A DNA stretch of 64,000 nucleotides from Novosphingobium sp. MD-1 (GTDB taxonomy: Bacteria > Pseudomonadota > Alphaproteobacteria > Sphingomonadales > Sphingomonadaceae), in NCBI RefSeq assembly GCF_001014975.1, contig NZ_BBXA01000013.1, forward strand, positions 558,001 to 622,000, in the 5' to 3' direction. Of the stretch, positions 53,686 through 62,778 are shown in pieces. The notes under the pieces are model-generated. The model had not been told where the DNA came from. It saw only the letters and a program-made list of their open reading frames with translations, and ran no database searches. Numbering within the stretch: position 1 is the stretch's first letter; every line of letters begins with the position of its first letter. The position numbers and the translations under genes are program-made.

Positions 53686-54316
53686 TCTATTCGCCAACGA
53701 AAGGCGCGACGTGGAGCTTGGGCCGGGTGCCGCGATCCTGAGCGGCTTTGCCCTCGATGTGGCCGATGCATTGATGACGCATGTTGAACGAATGTCTGCC
53801 CTGTCGCCCTTTCGCCATATGGAGACGCGCGGCGGTAAGGTCATGTCCGTGGCCATGTTCAACTGCGGTGCATGGGGCTGGGTGTCGGATCGTTCGGGCT
53901 ATCGCTATGAGGCGATCGACCCTGAGACAGGGACGCCATGGCCTGAACTCCCCCCGCTTTTTCTCGACCTCGCGAAGCGCGCCGCCGACATCCTCGGCTT
54001 TGATGGGGCCGTGCCCGACGCCTGTCTCGTCAATCGCTACGTCGCCGGATCACGCCTTTCCCTCCATCAGGACAGGAATGAGCGGGATCGTGAGGCGCCG
54101 ATCATTTCGGTGTCCTTGGGCTTGACGGCGACCTTTCTGTGGGGCGGTCATCAGCGCAGCGATCGGCCTGCGCGCCACCGGCTCTTTCATGGCGATGTGG
54201 TCGTCTGGGGCGGCCCGTCGCGCATGGTCTATCACGGTGTGGATGAACTCAAAGGCGCAGATCACCCGGTGACCGGCGCGATGCGCTACAACCTTACCTT
54301 TCGAAAGGCCCGATGA
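53672..54316 (+). CDS. alkB: alkylated DNA repair dioxygenase AlkB
   Basis: A 214-residue Fe(II)/2-oxoglutarate dioxygenase. Starts at 53672 and 53675 are adjacent ATGs; either gives MQADLFANE. It has the AlkB signature residues: H132-x-D134 (LHQDRNERD), H188 (MVYHGVDE) and RYNLTFR (205-211), which binds 2-oxoglutarate. The nucleotide-recognition lid MFNCGAWGWVSDRSGYRY is typical of E. coli-type AlkB. It removes 1-methyladenine and 3-methylcytosine lesions oxidatively. No ada or other adaptive-response gene is next to it; an IS21 element lies 34 bp downstream. Confidence 0.95.
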   Translation: MMQADLFANERRDVELGPGAAILSGFALDVADALMTHVERMSALSPFRHMETRGGKVMSVAMFNCGAWGWVSDRSGYRYEAIDPETGTPWPELPPLFLDLAKRAADILGFDGAVPDACLVNRYVAGSRLSLHQDRNERDREAPIISVSLGLTATFLWGGHQRSDRPARHRLFHGDVVVWGGPSRMVYHGVDELKGADHPVTGAMRYNLTFRKAR

Positions 54317-54461
54317 CTAACCTGTGTCGACTTTAGCAGTGGGTTGAATTGTGGATCGGCGTGCAAAAAGGACCCCGTTAGCGGGGTGATCGGCGTCTAA
54401 AAGGGACCCCTCATTTCGATAGCTTACACAGCCGCGTGGAAGTTCATGCGGCGAGATCGGG

Positions 54462-55976
54462 ATGTTGGTTTTGGAGACAGTGGTTCGTATCCGGCGTGAG
54501 TATGCCGGCGGGAAGGCGATCAAGGCGATCGCGCGTGATCTGCATGTGTCGCGGAAGGTAATCCGCAAGGCGATCCGGGCGCCGGAAGGCGCATTTGATT
54601 ATCGGCGCAAGGTTCAGCCGCTGCCGCGGATCGGTCCGTTTCAGGATCGGCTGGATGTGCTGCTGGAAGAGAACGAGTTACGGGGCCGACGTGACCGGCT
54701 TCGGATGACCCGTATCCACGACCTTCTGGTGCGTGAGGGTTTCGAGGGCTCTTACGATGCCGTGCGCCGCTATGCGGCACGGTGGAAGATCGAGCGGCGC
54801 AGGGATGTCGGAGACGGGACGACTGCCTTTATTCCGATGCTGTTCCAGCCCGGCGAGGCCTACCAGTTCGACTGGAGCCACGAGGATGTCGAGATCGCCG
54901 GCAAGCCGATGCGGGTAAAGGTCGCGCACATGCGGCTGTGCGCATCGCGGGCTGTGTATGTCCGGGCCTATCCACGCGAGACCCAGGAGATGCTGTTCGA
55001 CGCGCATGCGCGCGGCTTTGCCTTCTTCGGCGGCGTGCCCCGGCGCGGCATCTACGATAATATGAAGACGGCGGTGACGAGCGTGTTCACCGGCAAGGAC
55101 CGGGTGTTCAACCGGCGGTTCCTGATCATGGCCAACCATTATATGGTCGAGCCCACGGCCTGCTCGCCGGCGGCGGGATGGGAGAAGGGTCAGGTCGAGA
55201 ACCAGGTGCAGACGATCCGAGGGCGCTTCTTCCAGCCCCGTCTGCGGTTCGCCAGCCTCGAGGAGCTCAATGGCTGGCTGGAAGCTGAGTGCCGACGCTG
55301 GGCCGAACGGCAGGCCCATCCTGAGCAGGGCGACCAGACCGTGGCGCAGATGCTGGAGATCGAACGTCCTGCATTACAGTCGATGCTGGGGCCGTTCGAC
55401 GGCTTCAACGAGAGCGAGCACGGCGTGTCGGGCACCTGCCTGATCAGCTACGATCGCAACCGTTACTCGGTCCTCTCGACAGTGGCGCGGCGCACTGTGC
55501 AGGTTCGGGCCTATGCCGACCGTATTGTCGTGCGATGCGGCGATGAGGTCGTCGCTGAGCATCCCCGCTTCTTCGGGCGGAACCGCACCATCTATGATCC
55601 CTGGCACTATCTGCCGGTGCTGGCCCGCAAGCCCGGCGCTTTACGCAACGGAGCACCCTTCCAGGACTGGGAACTGCCGCCGGCGCTCGCCCGATTGCGA
55701 CGCAAGCTGGGTAACGGCGATGATGCCGATCGGCGGTTCGTGCGCGTGCTGGCGGCCGTGCTGACCGATGGCCTGGAACTCGTCGAAGCCGCCGTGCGGG
55801 AGGCACTGGCAACCGGCACGGCGAGCGACGACTTGATCCTCAATATCCTGGCACGGCGCCGCGAACCGCCGCGACCGCTGACGATCGTCACGTCGGAGGA
55901 CAATGCCCTGCGGCATCCGCCGATCGCCGACTGTGCCCGTTACGACCAACTGAGGAACTTTCATGCAGCGGCATGA
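54462..55976 (+). CDS. istA: IS21 transposase IstA
   Basis: A 504-residue DDE transposase. N-terminal helix-turn-helix: [34 protein letters not shown]. The integrase (rve) core has D137 (YQFDWSHE), D199 (GIYDNMK) and a glutamate at E246 in [10 protein letters not shown], the usual catalytic triad. The C-terminal Mu-transposase-like domain follows ([23 protein letters not shown]). IstA cuts and joins the element ends. It overlaps istB by 14 bp, the usual arrangement for translational coupling in IS21. Confidence 0.93.
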   Translation: MLVLETVVRIRREYAGGKAIKAIARDLHVSRKVIRKAIRAPEGAFDYRRKVQPLPRIGPFQDRLDVLLEENELRGRRDRLRMTRIHDLLVREGFEGSYDAVRRYAARWKIERRRDVGDGTTAFIPMLFQPGEAYQFDWSHEDVEIAGKPMRVKVAHMRLCASRAVYVRAYPRETQEMLFDAHARGFAFFGGVPRRGIYDNMKTAVTSVFTGKDRVFNRRFLIMANHYMVEPTACSPAAGWEKGQVENQVQTIRGRFFQPRLRFASLEELNGWLEAECRRWAERQAHPEQGDQTVAQMLEIERPALQSMLGPFDGFNESEHGVSGTCLISYDRNRYSVLSTVARRTVQVRAYADRIVVRCGDEVVAEHPRFFGRNRTIYDPWHYLPVLARKPGALRNGAPFQDWELPPALARLRRKLGNGDDADRRFVRVLAAVLTDGLELVEAAVREALATGTASDDLILNILARRREPPRPLTIVTSEDNALRHPPIADCARYDQLRNFHAAA

Positions 55977-56691
55977 CATGATCGACGCGATGCGCGGGCT
56001 CGGACTCAAAGGGATGGCCGGCGCGTTCGATGAGACCGTCACCACAGGGCTTCAGCGCCAGCGCACGACGATGGAGATACTGACCGATCTGCTGCGTGCG
56101 GAGGCAACGCACCGCCACGCCGCCTCGATCCGATACCGGATGGCGGCCGCCAAGCTGCCGGTGGTGAAGGACATTGATGCTTTCCACTTCGAGGGGACGC
56201 CGATCAACGAGGGGCTGGTCCGTTCGCTGCACGGCGGGGCGTTCCTCCCCGCACGGCGCAATGTCGTCCTGGTCGGTGGCACCGGCACCGGCAAGACCCA
56301 TCTGGCCATCGCCATCACCGCCAATGTCGTCCGCGCTGGAGCGCGGGGGCGTTACTTCAACACCGTTGATCTGGTGACCCGCCTCGAAGAGGAAGCCCGG
56401 ATCGGCAAAAGCGGCGCGCTTGCCGCCCAGCTCTCTCGCCTCGACCTCGTCGTGCTCGATGAGCTTGGCTATCTTCCCTTCGCCCGTTCAGGCGGGCAGT
56501 TGCTGTTCCATCTGGTCAGCAAACTTTACGAGCAAACCAGCGTCATCATCACGACCAACCTGGCGTTCGGAGAATGGCCGACGGTGTTCGGCGACCCCAA
56601 GATGACCACCGCTCTCCTCGATCGCGTCACCCATCATTGCGACATCATCGAGACCGGCAATGACAGCTGGCGCTTCAAGAACCGAAACTGA
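55963..56691 (+). CDS. istB: IS21 helper ATPase IstB
   Basis: A 242-residue AAA+ ATPase of the IstB/DnaC type. Walker A is [17 protein letters not shown] (near residue 100) and Walker B is [19 protein letters not shown]. It loads on target DNA and directs IstA to insertion sites. Ends with the typical [19 protein letters not shown] tail. Full length, no defects seen. Confidence 0.94.
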   Translation: MQRHDMIDAMRGLGLKGMAGAFDETVTTGLQRQRTTMEILTDLLRAEATHRHAASIRYRMAAAKLPVVKDIDAFHFEGTPINEGLVRSLHGGAFLPARRNVVLVGGTGTGKTHLAIAITANVVRAGARGRYFNTVDLVTRLEEEARIGKSGALAAQLSRLDLVVLDELGYLPFARSGGQLLFHLVSKLYEQTSVIITTNLAFGEWPTVFGDPKMTTALLDRVTHHCDIIETGNDSWRFKNRN

Positions 56692-56940
56692 TCCCTGCCG
56701 CACGCAGGATTAAGGTGCCTTGCGCTGCGCGCGCCTCCGGTCGGGCTCCGCCCTCCCTACGCCGCGCGCAGCGCAAGGCGCGTTCCTCGACCGTCCTGCC
56801 ATCGTTGAGAGGGGGTCCCTTTTGCGCGCCGATCGGGGGTCCCTTTTGGACGCCGATTGACAACTTCGGGGCATCGGATGATTCCTTCGAAACGCCGGGC
56901 GCGCGGACAGGATGCGGAGCGACTCGACTTGCCGGCCTCT

Positions 56941-56957
56941 ATACCCTAGGGGGGTAT
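56941..56957. promoter_or_regulatory. predicted metal-sensor operator
   Basis: ATACCCTAGGGGGGTAT has 6-bp inverted arms ATACCC/GGGTAT around an AGG-type centre. G/C-tracts flanked by AT ends are the known operator style of CsoR/RcnR/DmeR proteins. It lies 26 bp before the start codon of the sensor gene, so autoregulation is likely. Confidence 0.65.
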
Positions 56958-56982
56958 GGTATCAAGGGGGAAAGGGCCGATC

Positions 56983-57261
56983 ATGAGCCATGTCGCCGAG
57001 GAAAAGCAGAAGCTCCTCAATCGACTTAAACGGTTGCGCGGACAGATCGATGCGCTCGAACGCGCGGTCGATGGCGATGTGGAATGCGCCCGTGTGCTTC
57101 AACAGGCCACCGCCTGCCGCGGCGCGCTGGAAGGCTTCATCGCCGAGGTGATCGAGGATCACATCCGCGAACACATGATCGAACCCGATCTCCCCATCAA
57201 CGATCCCAAGGTGCAGGCCGCCGAGGAACTGGTGGCAATCATCAGGGCCTATTTGCGGTAG
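56983..57261 (+). CDS. RcnR/DmeR-type metal-sensing repressor (CsoR/RcnR family)
   Basis: A 92-residue all-helical repressor. I start at ATG 56983 (MSHVAEEKQKLLNRLKRLRG), since the longer frame overlaps the operator and MSH matches RcnR. H3, C35, H60 and H64 are all present, the four nickel/cobalt ligands of RcnR, and argue against copper-sensing CsoR and formaldehyde-sensing FrmR (which has proline at position 2). It should repress an efflux gene through the G-tract operator just upstream. No efflux gene follows: only 207 bp of non-coding sequence and then an autotransporter remnant, so it looks like an orphan. Confidence 0.85.
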   Translation: MSHVAEEKQKLLNRLKRLRGQIDALERAVDGDVECARVLQQATACRGALEGFIAEVIEDHIREHMIEPDLPINDPKVQAAEELVAIIRAYLR

Positions 57262-57468
57262 TCGGGCCACACCGTGCCGCCAAACAGAATGGCAATCTTG
57301 CGCTGATATTCGCCGGATGAACCTATGACCGGTTCCGACGTCGCCGCCAGCGGCGCGACCGGTATTGCGGCGGCAATATCCGTCGGCGCTCCCCGACCGT
57401 GCTTCGCGATAGCCTGCCGGTCGGGACCGGGACCGCCGACCATTTCAACAGATCCTCGGCGTGCGGGT

Positions 57469-58938
57469 TCAGAAGGCGAGGCGCAGGCCGGCGATGCCCT
57501 TCAGGCTGTAGCTGTTGCCGAAGTCGCGGAGCGCGGTGTTGGCCGAGAGCTGGCTGTAGAACATGACGCGGCCAAGCTGCACGCTGCCGCCCAGCCCGAA
57601 TTCCCCCCAGAACCGCTCATTGCTGCGCACGATCGGCGTGCCCGAGACCTGGGTCACCGTGCCGTCCAGCCACTCGTAGCTCAGGTTTACCACGCCGTAG
57701 AGATGGCTGGTGGCGTCCTGGCGATCGAGCGAGATGCCCCACCGTGTCTTCAGGCCGTTGCCGACGCGCGACGAAACCTCTGCGCCGTTCGGATCGGTGA
57801 AGCGATCGAACCCGACGGTCGAATAGACCATCTGGATTTGCGGTGTCACCGACAGCTTGCCCGAAAGCGGCGAACGCTTGCCCACTTCGATGCTGTAGGC
57901 CTGACCGGTGCCATTATTGCCATTGGCCAGTTCGCCGAGCGTGTTCGATTTCAGCGTGCTGTCGAACCACGTGAACTGCGCCCGGCCATCGACATAGAAC
58001 CCTTGAGGCCCGAACCAGCTGAGCGTCGCACCCGCGCCGTAGCCGCGCGTCTTGATGCTGCCATTGCCGAAGGGCGAGGCGATGTCCGCCCGCGCTTCGC
58101 CATAGCTGGCCAGCACCCCTGCCACGAAAGTCGAGCCATCGCCGCGGGTGCTGACCGTCTGGTCCACGCCCAGCTCGATCTTCCAGCTATCGACATTCAA
58201 CCGGGAAAGGCTGGTGGACTGAACGGCATTGGGGCGTGATCGGGCGCTCTCCATGCGGCCCCAGATGCCCGAGATGCCATCGCTGCCCGCACTCCAGCGA
58301 CGATTGCCGACGCGCTCCTGCATCGTGCCGATCGCGTTGAGCGTTGCCAGCGTCTGGCCATAGGCCTCGTAGACCGGCACGCCGGGCTGGTAGAGCGGCG
58401 TTTCCGGCGGAGCCGCCGGGCTCAGCAGGGCGGAGCGGAGATACCAGTCGCCATCGGTGGGGGTGGTGACGCCGTTCTTGTATAGCCGGTAGCCATAAGC
58501 GCCGGCAATCACCGCAGGAGCACCTTCGAAGACATAATCGCCCTCCAGGGTGAAAACACCGTTCGAGGCACCCGTCACATCGATGATCTTGATGCCCTGA
58601 ACCGTGGGCGCGCCCATGCCGCCCAGGTTGATCACCTTGACCCGCGTCGTGCCTGCGGTCGAACCGCCCACGACCAACTGGTCGGCCCGTGCGCTGTCGC
58701 CGCCAAGCGCGGCTTCGATTTCCAGCGTGCCGTTTACGCCGGTATAATTGCCAGTAAGGGTAAGCGTCCCCACGCCGGAGATGCCGGGTGCGACAATGCC
58801 GGAATTGACGACCGTGCCCAGCGTGCCGGTGCCCTCGATACGGCCGGCCGCGTCGACTTTGGTGGTGCCATCCAGGGCGCCGGCTACGGCCAAGGTGCCC
58901 GCCGCGACCCGGGTGGTGCCGCTGACTCCCCGGCCCAT
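57469..58938 (-). pseudogene. 5'-truncated autotransporter (end of passenger plus beta-barrel)
   Basis: About 490 residues can be read: a short passenger end (SGTTRVAAGTLAVAGALDGTTKVDAAGRIEGTGTLG), the junction GDWYLRSAL, then a complete beta-barrel (GIWGRMES, ... SYGEARADI, ... GLRLAF at the terminus). The signal peptide and nearly the whole passenger are missing; the sequence becomes the class II aldolase gene's 3' end a few bases upstream, and the ATG at 58938 has no ribosome site. It is best read as a remnant left by a deletion or insertion rather than a working gene. Confidence 0.75.
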
Positions 58939-58945
58939 GTGCCGG

Positions 58946-59683
58946 CTACCCTTGCGCGCGGCGCATTCGCCGCACCGCCGCGTCGAACACCATGCGCGCC
59001 GCGCCGTTCGCCCCCCCGGTAATGCGCCGCGCATCGGCCGCGCACTTGTCGCGAATGATCCCCGTCAGCGGAATCTGCTCGCCCTGCATCGATTGCGCGA
59101 GCAACTGGATCTGCGCGGCCCGCTCCACCGTCCACATCAGCATGAATGTCGACGCGATGTCCGGCCCACAGACAGCGACGCCGTGGTTGCGCAGCGCCAG
59201 CACATCGTGCTGCCCTAGTGATTCCAGCATCCGCGCCTTTTCGTCCGGATAGAGCGTGATGCCTTCGAAATCGTGGTAGCCGATGCGGCCGGTCAGTTGC
59301 GCGCCGTAGAAGGTGTCGTGGCTGAACCCCTGCGCCTTGTTGACCACGGCGGAAACGGCCAGCGTGTGCGCGTGGGCCACGCAGTGCACGTCCGGCCGGT
59401 GTGCGTGGATCACCCCGTGCAGCGCAAAGCCTGCCGGATTGGCCTTGTAGCCGTTACCTTCCAGCAGGTTGCCATCGGTATCGACCTTGACGAGGCTTTC
59501 CGGCGTGATCTCTTCGTAAGCGAGCCCGAAGGGATTGACGAGGTAGGCGTGAACCGCGCCCGGCACGCGCAGCGAGATATGGTTGAAGATGATCTCGTCC
59601 CAGCCGAACCAGGCGACGAGATGATAGAAATCGGTGAGTTCGCGGCGTAACGCCGCTTCGTCCGCGCCAACGGCCATGGTCAT
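58946..59683 (-). CDS. class II aldolase/adducin family protein
   Basis: A 245-residue zinc-dependent aldolase-fold protein. Conserved parts include FNHISLRVPG near residue 33, the zinc histidines in HCVAHAHTLAVSAV and the later LRNHGVAVCG. Members cleave or decarboxylate sugar phosphates or hydroxy-keto acids; the substrate is not predictable. The start overlaps the PanE-like stop as ATGA, and it is the last gene of a coupled three-gene operon with an aminotransferase and a reductase. This suggests a joint pathway for a 2-oxo or 2-hydroxy acid. Confidence 0.87.
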   Translation of the reverse strand: MTMAVGADEAALRRELTDFYHLVAWFGWDEIIFNHISLRVPGAVHAYLVNPFGLAYEEITPESLVKVDTDGNLLEGNGYKANPAGFALHGVIHAHRPDVHCVAHAHTLAVSAVVNKAQGFSHDTFYGAQLTGRIGYHDFEGITLYPDEKARMLESLGQHDVLALRNHGVAVCGPDIASTFMLMWTVERAAQIQLLAQSMQGEQIPLTGIIRDKCAADARRITGGANGAARMVFDAAVRRMRRAQG

Positions 59684-60657
59684 GGGTGCTTCTCCGGAAA
59701 GCGGGTGCCGGCGCGGAAACGCGCCATGTCGACGATCGCCCGGCTGACGGGAAGGTCCATGCCGATCTCGCCCGCCATCTCGAACACCGCATCGGCGATC
59801 GATGACAGTTCCAGCGGCCGGCCTTTCAGGTAATCCTCCAGCATCGAGGTGCGGAACGCCCCTGCCAGCCGCCCGCGCCCCAGCATTTCGTCGCGCGTCA
59901 TCGGCGGGCAGGCGTTGTAGCGCGCGGCGACGCGCCAGGTCTCGTCAAGGATGTTCGACACGATCGGGACCAGCCTCTCATCGGAACACAGATCGCCCAG
60001 TCCGGCCTGTGCCACCACCGACAGCGGGTTCGTCGCCAGATTGAGCGCCGCCTTGGCCCAGACGGCATCGACGATGCGTTCGCTGACCGTCACCTCGATC
60101 CCGCACGCGGCCAACACCCGCCCCAGATGCGCAACCCGCGCCCGGCTGTCGCTGCCGATCGCGCCGATGACGAGGTTCTGGCGCTGGGTGACGGTGACAT
60201 GCGCGGGCGCCTGCATCATCGCCGTCGTGTAGACCACGCTGCCCACGATCTGCTCCGGCGCGAACCGCCGCGTCAGCGTGCCGTCGGGATCGACCGCACG
60301 CAAAGGCTCTGCTCCGCCCCCCTGCCCCAGCCGGAACCACCATGGAATTCCGTTGACCAACGGCATGACCAGCGTGTCCTTGCCGATTGCGGCGGGCAAT
60401 GTTGCGGCCACGCCGGGCAAGTCGGCCGCCTTCACCGCCAGCACCAGTACATCGGCCGGAGCATCGGGAACCCGATCGCTCACCGCCGGATGACCGGTAA
60501 TCGTCGCGCCCGCCTCCTCGCAGGTTACGCCATCCCGCTCGATCAGCGCGGCCTTCGTCGCATTGCGTACGACCAGCGTAACTTCCTGCCCGCCATGGGC
60601 GAGCCGTGCCGCGATCGCGCTGCCGATCGCCCCCGCGCCGACCACCACGAACGTCAT
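59680..60657 (-). CDS. 2-dehydropantoate 2-reductase-like (PanE/ApbA family)
   Basis: A 325-residue NADPH-dependent reductase. The Rossmann motif VVGAGAIGSAIAARLAHGG is at residues 4-22, followed by the PanE core (VLAVKAADLPGVAATLP, VMPLVNGIPWW) and the C-terminal ApbA_C domain with the conserved lysine/asparagine region VWAKAALNLATNPLSVVAQ and EMAGEIGMDLPV. Family enzymes reduce ketopantoate or other 2-oxo acids to hydroxy acids. The context (aminotransferase, aldolase) rather suggests a 2-oxo acid other than ketopantoate. Coupled by ATGA overlaps at both ends. Confidence 0.87.
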   Translation of the reverse strand: MTFVVVGAGAIGSAIAARLAHGGQEVTLVVRNATKAALIERDGVTCEEAGATITGHPAVSDRVPDAPADVLVLAVKAADLPGVAATLPAAIGKDTLVMPLVNGIPWWFRLGQGGGAEPLRAVDPDGTLTRRFAPEQIVGSVVYTTAMMQAPAHVTVTQRQNLVIGAIGSDSRARVAHLGRVLAACGIEVTVSERIVDAVWAKAALNLATNPLSVVAQAGLGDLCSDERLVPIVSNILDETWRVAARYNACPPMTRDEMLGRGRLAGAFRTSMLEDYLKGRPLELSSIADAVFEMAGEIGMDLPVSRAIVDMARFRAGTRFPEKHP

Positions 60658-61832
60658 GCCAGCACCGCGCGCAGGGCAGCCGCGAATGCTCCCACCTGAT
60701 CTTCGCGCAGACCCGCGATGTTGATCCGCCCGGAAGGCACGACATAAACGCCGTGATCGTCGCGCAGCCGCGCGATATCGGCGGGGGCAATCGCCAACGA
60801 CGAGAAAAAGCCATGCTGCGTCGCCAGCCGGCCCAGGTCGACCGGGCCGATCCGCCCTTCCTGGGCAAGCAAGCCGCGCAATCCCCGCACGCGTTCGCGC
60901 ATGGCATCCAGTTCGGCGCGCCAGATCGCGGACAGTTCTTCCGAATGCAGGATCGTGCGCACCACCGCCGCACCGTGGTCCGGCGGCATCGAATACGTGG
61001 CGCGGGCCAGCGCGGTAAGGTTGGACGCCGCCAGTTCGACGCCCTGCCGCCCGCCAACCACGAAAAGCGCGCCGACCCGTTCGCGATAGATGGCGAAATT
61101 CTTGGAGCAGGAATACGCGACCAGCGCGCTTGGCACCTCCTCCAACAGGATGCGCAATCCCGCACGGTCCGCCTCAAGGCCCTGCCCCAGCCCATGGTAG
61201 GCGGAGTCCACCAGCGGCAGGAGATTGCGCCGCGCCAGTGCCCTCCCGATCGATCGCCATTGCGCTGCGCTGGCGTCGACACCCGTCGGATTATGGCAGC
61301 AGCCATGCAGCACGAACACATCCCCTTCCCGTGCGGCCTCTACCGCCTCCCCGAACGCGGCTTCATCCATGTCCTGCGAGCGCGGATCGAGGTGGCGGAA
61401 GCTCCGGACGGCAAGCCCGGCAGCGGCGAACAAGGCGCCATGGTTGGTCCAGCTCGGCGCGCCGAACCACACGGTGCGGTCCGGCTTCTCCCGCGCGAGG
61501 AGATCGGCGGCGAGCCGCAGCGCGCCGGTTCCGCCGACGGTCTGGATCGCGGTGACCGCGTGGTCCGCCCGCACATCGCCCAGCGCCAGCGGCTCCAGCC
61601 CCGCCAGAAACGCGCGATCGCCTTCGACGCCAAGGTAACTCTTGGTCGGCTGGCCGATCAGCAGCCGGCGTTCGGCTTCCTTCACCGCCCGCATCACAGG
61701 GGTCTGCCCGCATTCGTCCCGATAGACGCCGATTCCCAGATCGAGCTTCCGATCGCGGACGTCGGCGGAAAAGGCGGCGCCCATGGCCAGAATCGGATCG
61801 TCGGCCTGTCGCGCCAGGGTCATGAAGTGCAT
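60654..61832 (-). CDS. aromatic/aspartate aminotransferase (class I PLP)
   Basis: A 392-residue PLP enzyme of the AspC/TyrB subgroup. It shows the N-terminal LDLGIGVYRDECGQTPVMRAV, the cofactor-binding TVGGTGALRLAADLL, NPTG at about 181-184 and the PLP-binding lysine K244 in AYSCSKNFAIYRERVG. It exchanges amino groups between aspartate or aromatic amino acids and 2-oxoglutarate. First gene of the operon, overlapping the PanE-like gene by ATGA. A role in making a 2-oxo acid for the next two enzymes is inference. Confidence 0.9.
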   Translation of the reverse strand: MHFMTLARQADDPILAMGAAFSADVRDRKLDLGIGVYRDECGQTPVMRAVKEAERRLLIGQPTKSYLGVEGDRAFLAGLEPLALGDVRADHAVTAIQTVGGTGALRLAADLLAREKPDRTVWFGAPSWTNHGALFAAAGLAVRSFRHLDPRSQDMDEAAFGEAVEAAREGDVFVLHGCCHNPTGVDASAAQWRSIGRALARRNLLPLVDSAYHGLGQGLEADRAGLRILLEEVPSALVAYSCSKNFAIYRERVGALFVVGGRQGVELAASNLTALARATYSMPPDHGAAVVRTILHSEELSAIWRAELDAMRERVRGLRGLLAQEGRIGPVDLGRLATQHGFFSSLAIAPADIARLRDDHGVYVVPSGRINIAGLREDQVGAFAAALRAVLA

Positions 61833-62042
61833 GTGCGGGTCCCGTAATGAACGGGCTTCACCCTAGCGGGGGGGCGCGGCAATCGGCTTGCGTAATGGGG
61901 GGCGGATGCGCGCAGTATGCAACCGGATTGCGCCTGCACGCCATTTGGAGAAGGCGGCTTGCGTCAGACCTCCACGCCGCACTCGAAGCACCCTGCTGTG
62001 TGCGATGATCCCGCAAGCGCCCTCGCGGCCTCGGCCATGCGG

Positions 62043-62771
62043 TCAGATGTCTTTGAGATCGCTCACGAACTCATAGCGGTCGCCGCGATAGACCGATCGC
62101 GTGAATTCCACGATGCGCCCACTGGGCACCCAGGTCTTGCGTTCGATCCGCAGAACTTCCGAATTCTGCCGCACGCACAAAATGCCTGCTTCCGTCGGCG
62201 TCGCCAGCGATGCCCGCACGCGTTGCGTGCCGGCCGTCGGCCGGAAGCCATAACGGTCGAGCGCCTGGTAGAGGGAATCGCCCAGCGCTTCGAGATCGGG
62301 AATGAACTCCGCCGGGACCACGGCATGTTCGATCGCCAGAGGTTCTCCTCCCGCCAGACGAACGCGCCCCAGCCGGGCGACGCGCGCGTTCGCGGCGATT
62401 TCGAGGGCAGCAGCCTCTTCCTCGGTCGGCTGCGCATAGCCCTTGTTGATCCAGACAACGCCGGGATTTTCGCCGCGTGACCGCGTTTCGTCGCTGAAGC
62501 TGCTAAGCTTGCCGCCCGGCGTTTCGATGCGGCGGGCGACGAACGTGCCGGAACCCTGCTTGCGGACCAGCACGCCTTCGTCGATCAACTGTTCGATCCC
62601 CTTGCGCACGGTGACGCGCGAGAGACCGGCCATTTCGCTGAGATCGCGCTCCGACGGAAGCGCACTGCCCGGATCGATGGCCCCGCTGCTGATGTGTTCG
62701 CGCAGGCTGCGGGCCAGTTGCAGGTAGAGCGGCGTTCCTTCCCCGCTGCGTGTCCAGGCAATGTCTTGCAT
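62043..62771 (-). CDS. GntR-family regulator with UTRA domain
   Basis: A 242-residue regulator. The N-terminal winged helix is typical GntR: PLYLQLARSLREHISSGAIDPGSALPSERDLSEMAGLSRVTVRKGIEQLIDEGVLVRKQGSGTFV. The C-terminal UTRA ligand domain (VARLGRVRLAGGEPLAIEHAVVPAEFIPDL ... YEFVSDL) places it near NagR/HutC; these bind phosphosugars or histidine-pathway compounds. It starts 7 bp after murQ, so N-acetylmuramic acid or GlcNAc phosphates are the likely effectors (inference). Confidence 0.9.
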   Translation of the reverse strand: MQDIAWTRSGEGTPLYLQLARSLREHISSGAIDPGSALPSERDLSEMAGLSRVTVRKGIEQLIDEGVLVRKQGSGTFVARRIETPGGKLSSFSDETRSRGENPGVVWINKGYAQPTEEEAAALEIAANARVARLGRVRLAGGEPLAIEHAVVPAEFIPDLEALGDSLYQALDRYGFRPTAGTQRVRASLATPTEAGILCVRQNSEVLRIERKTWVPSGRIVEFTRSVYRGDRYEFVSDLKDI

Positions 62772-62778
62772 CGTTTGC

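Larger units (their letters stand above)
54350..56862. mobile_element. IS21-family insertion sequence
   Basis: A 2.5-kb element with istA and istB. Each end carries two copies of a repeat built on ATCGGCGTCCAAAAGGGACC: left at 54350-54376 (TGTGGATCGGCGTGCAAAAA...) and 54388-54410, right at 56836-56862 and at about 56812-56836, in inverted orientation. Multiple end repeats are typical of IS21. Both genes look intact, so the copy may be active. I could not identify a clear 4-8 bp target duplication. Its right end lies 79 bp upstream of the metal-sensor operator. Confidence 0.85.

Noticed and set aside
57325..58239. 304-codon plus-strand frame after the metal sensor, considered as its missing efflux gene
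   Set aside because: It has no membrane helices, is rich in arginine and glutamate, and lies antisense to the autotransporter barrel.
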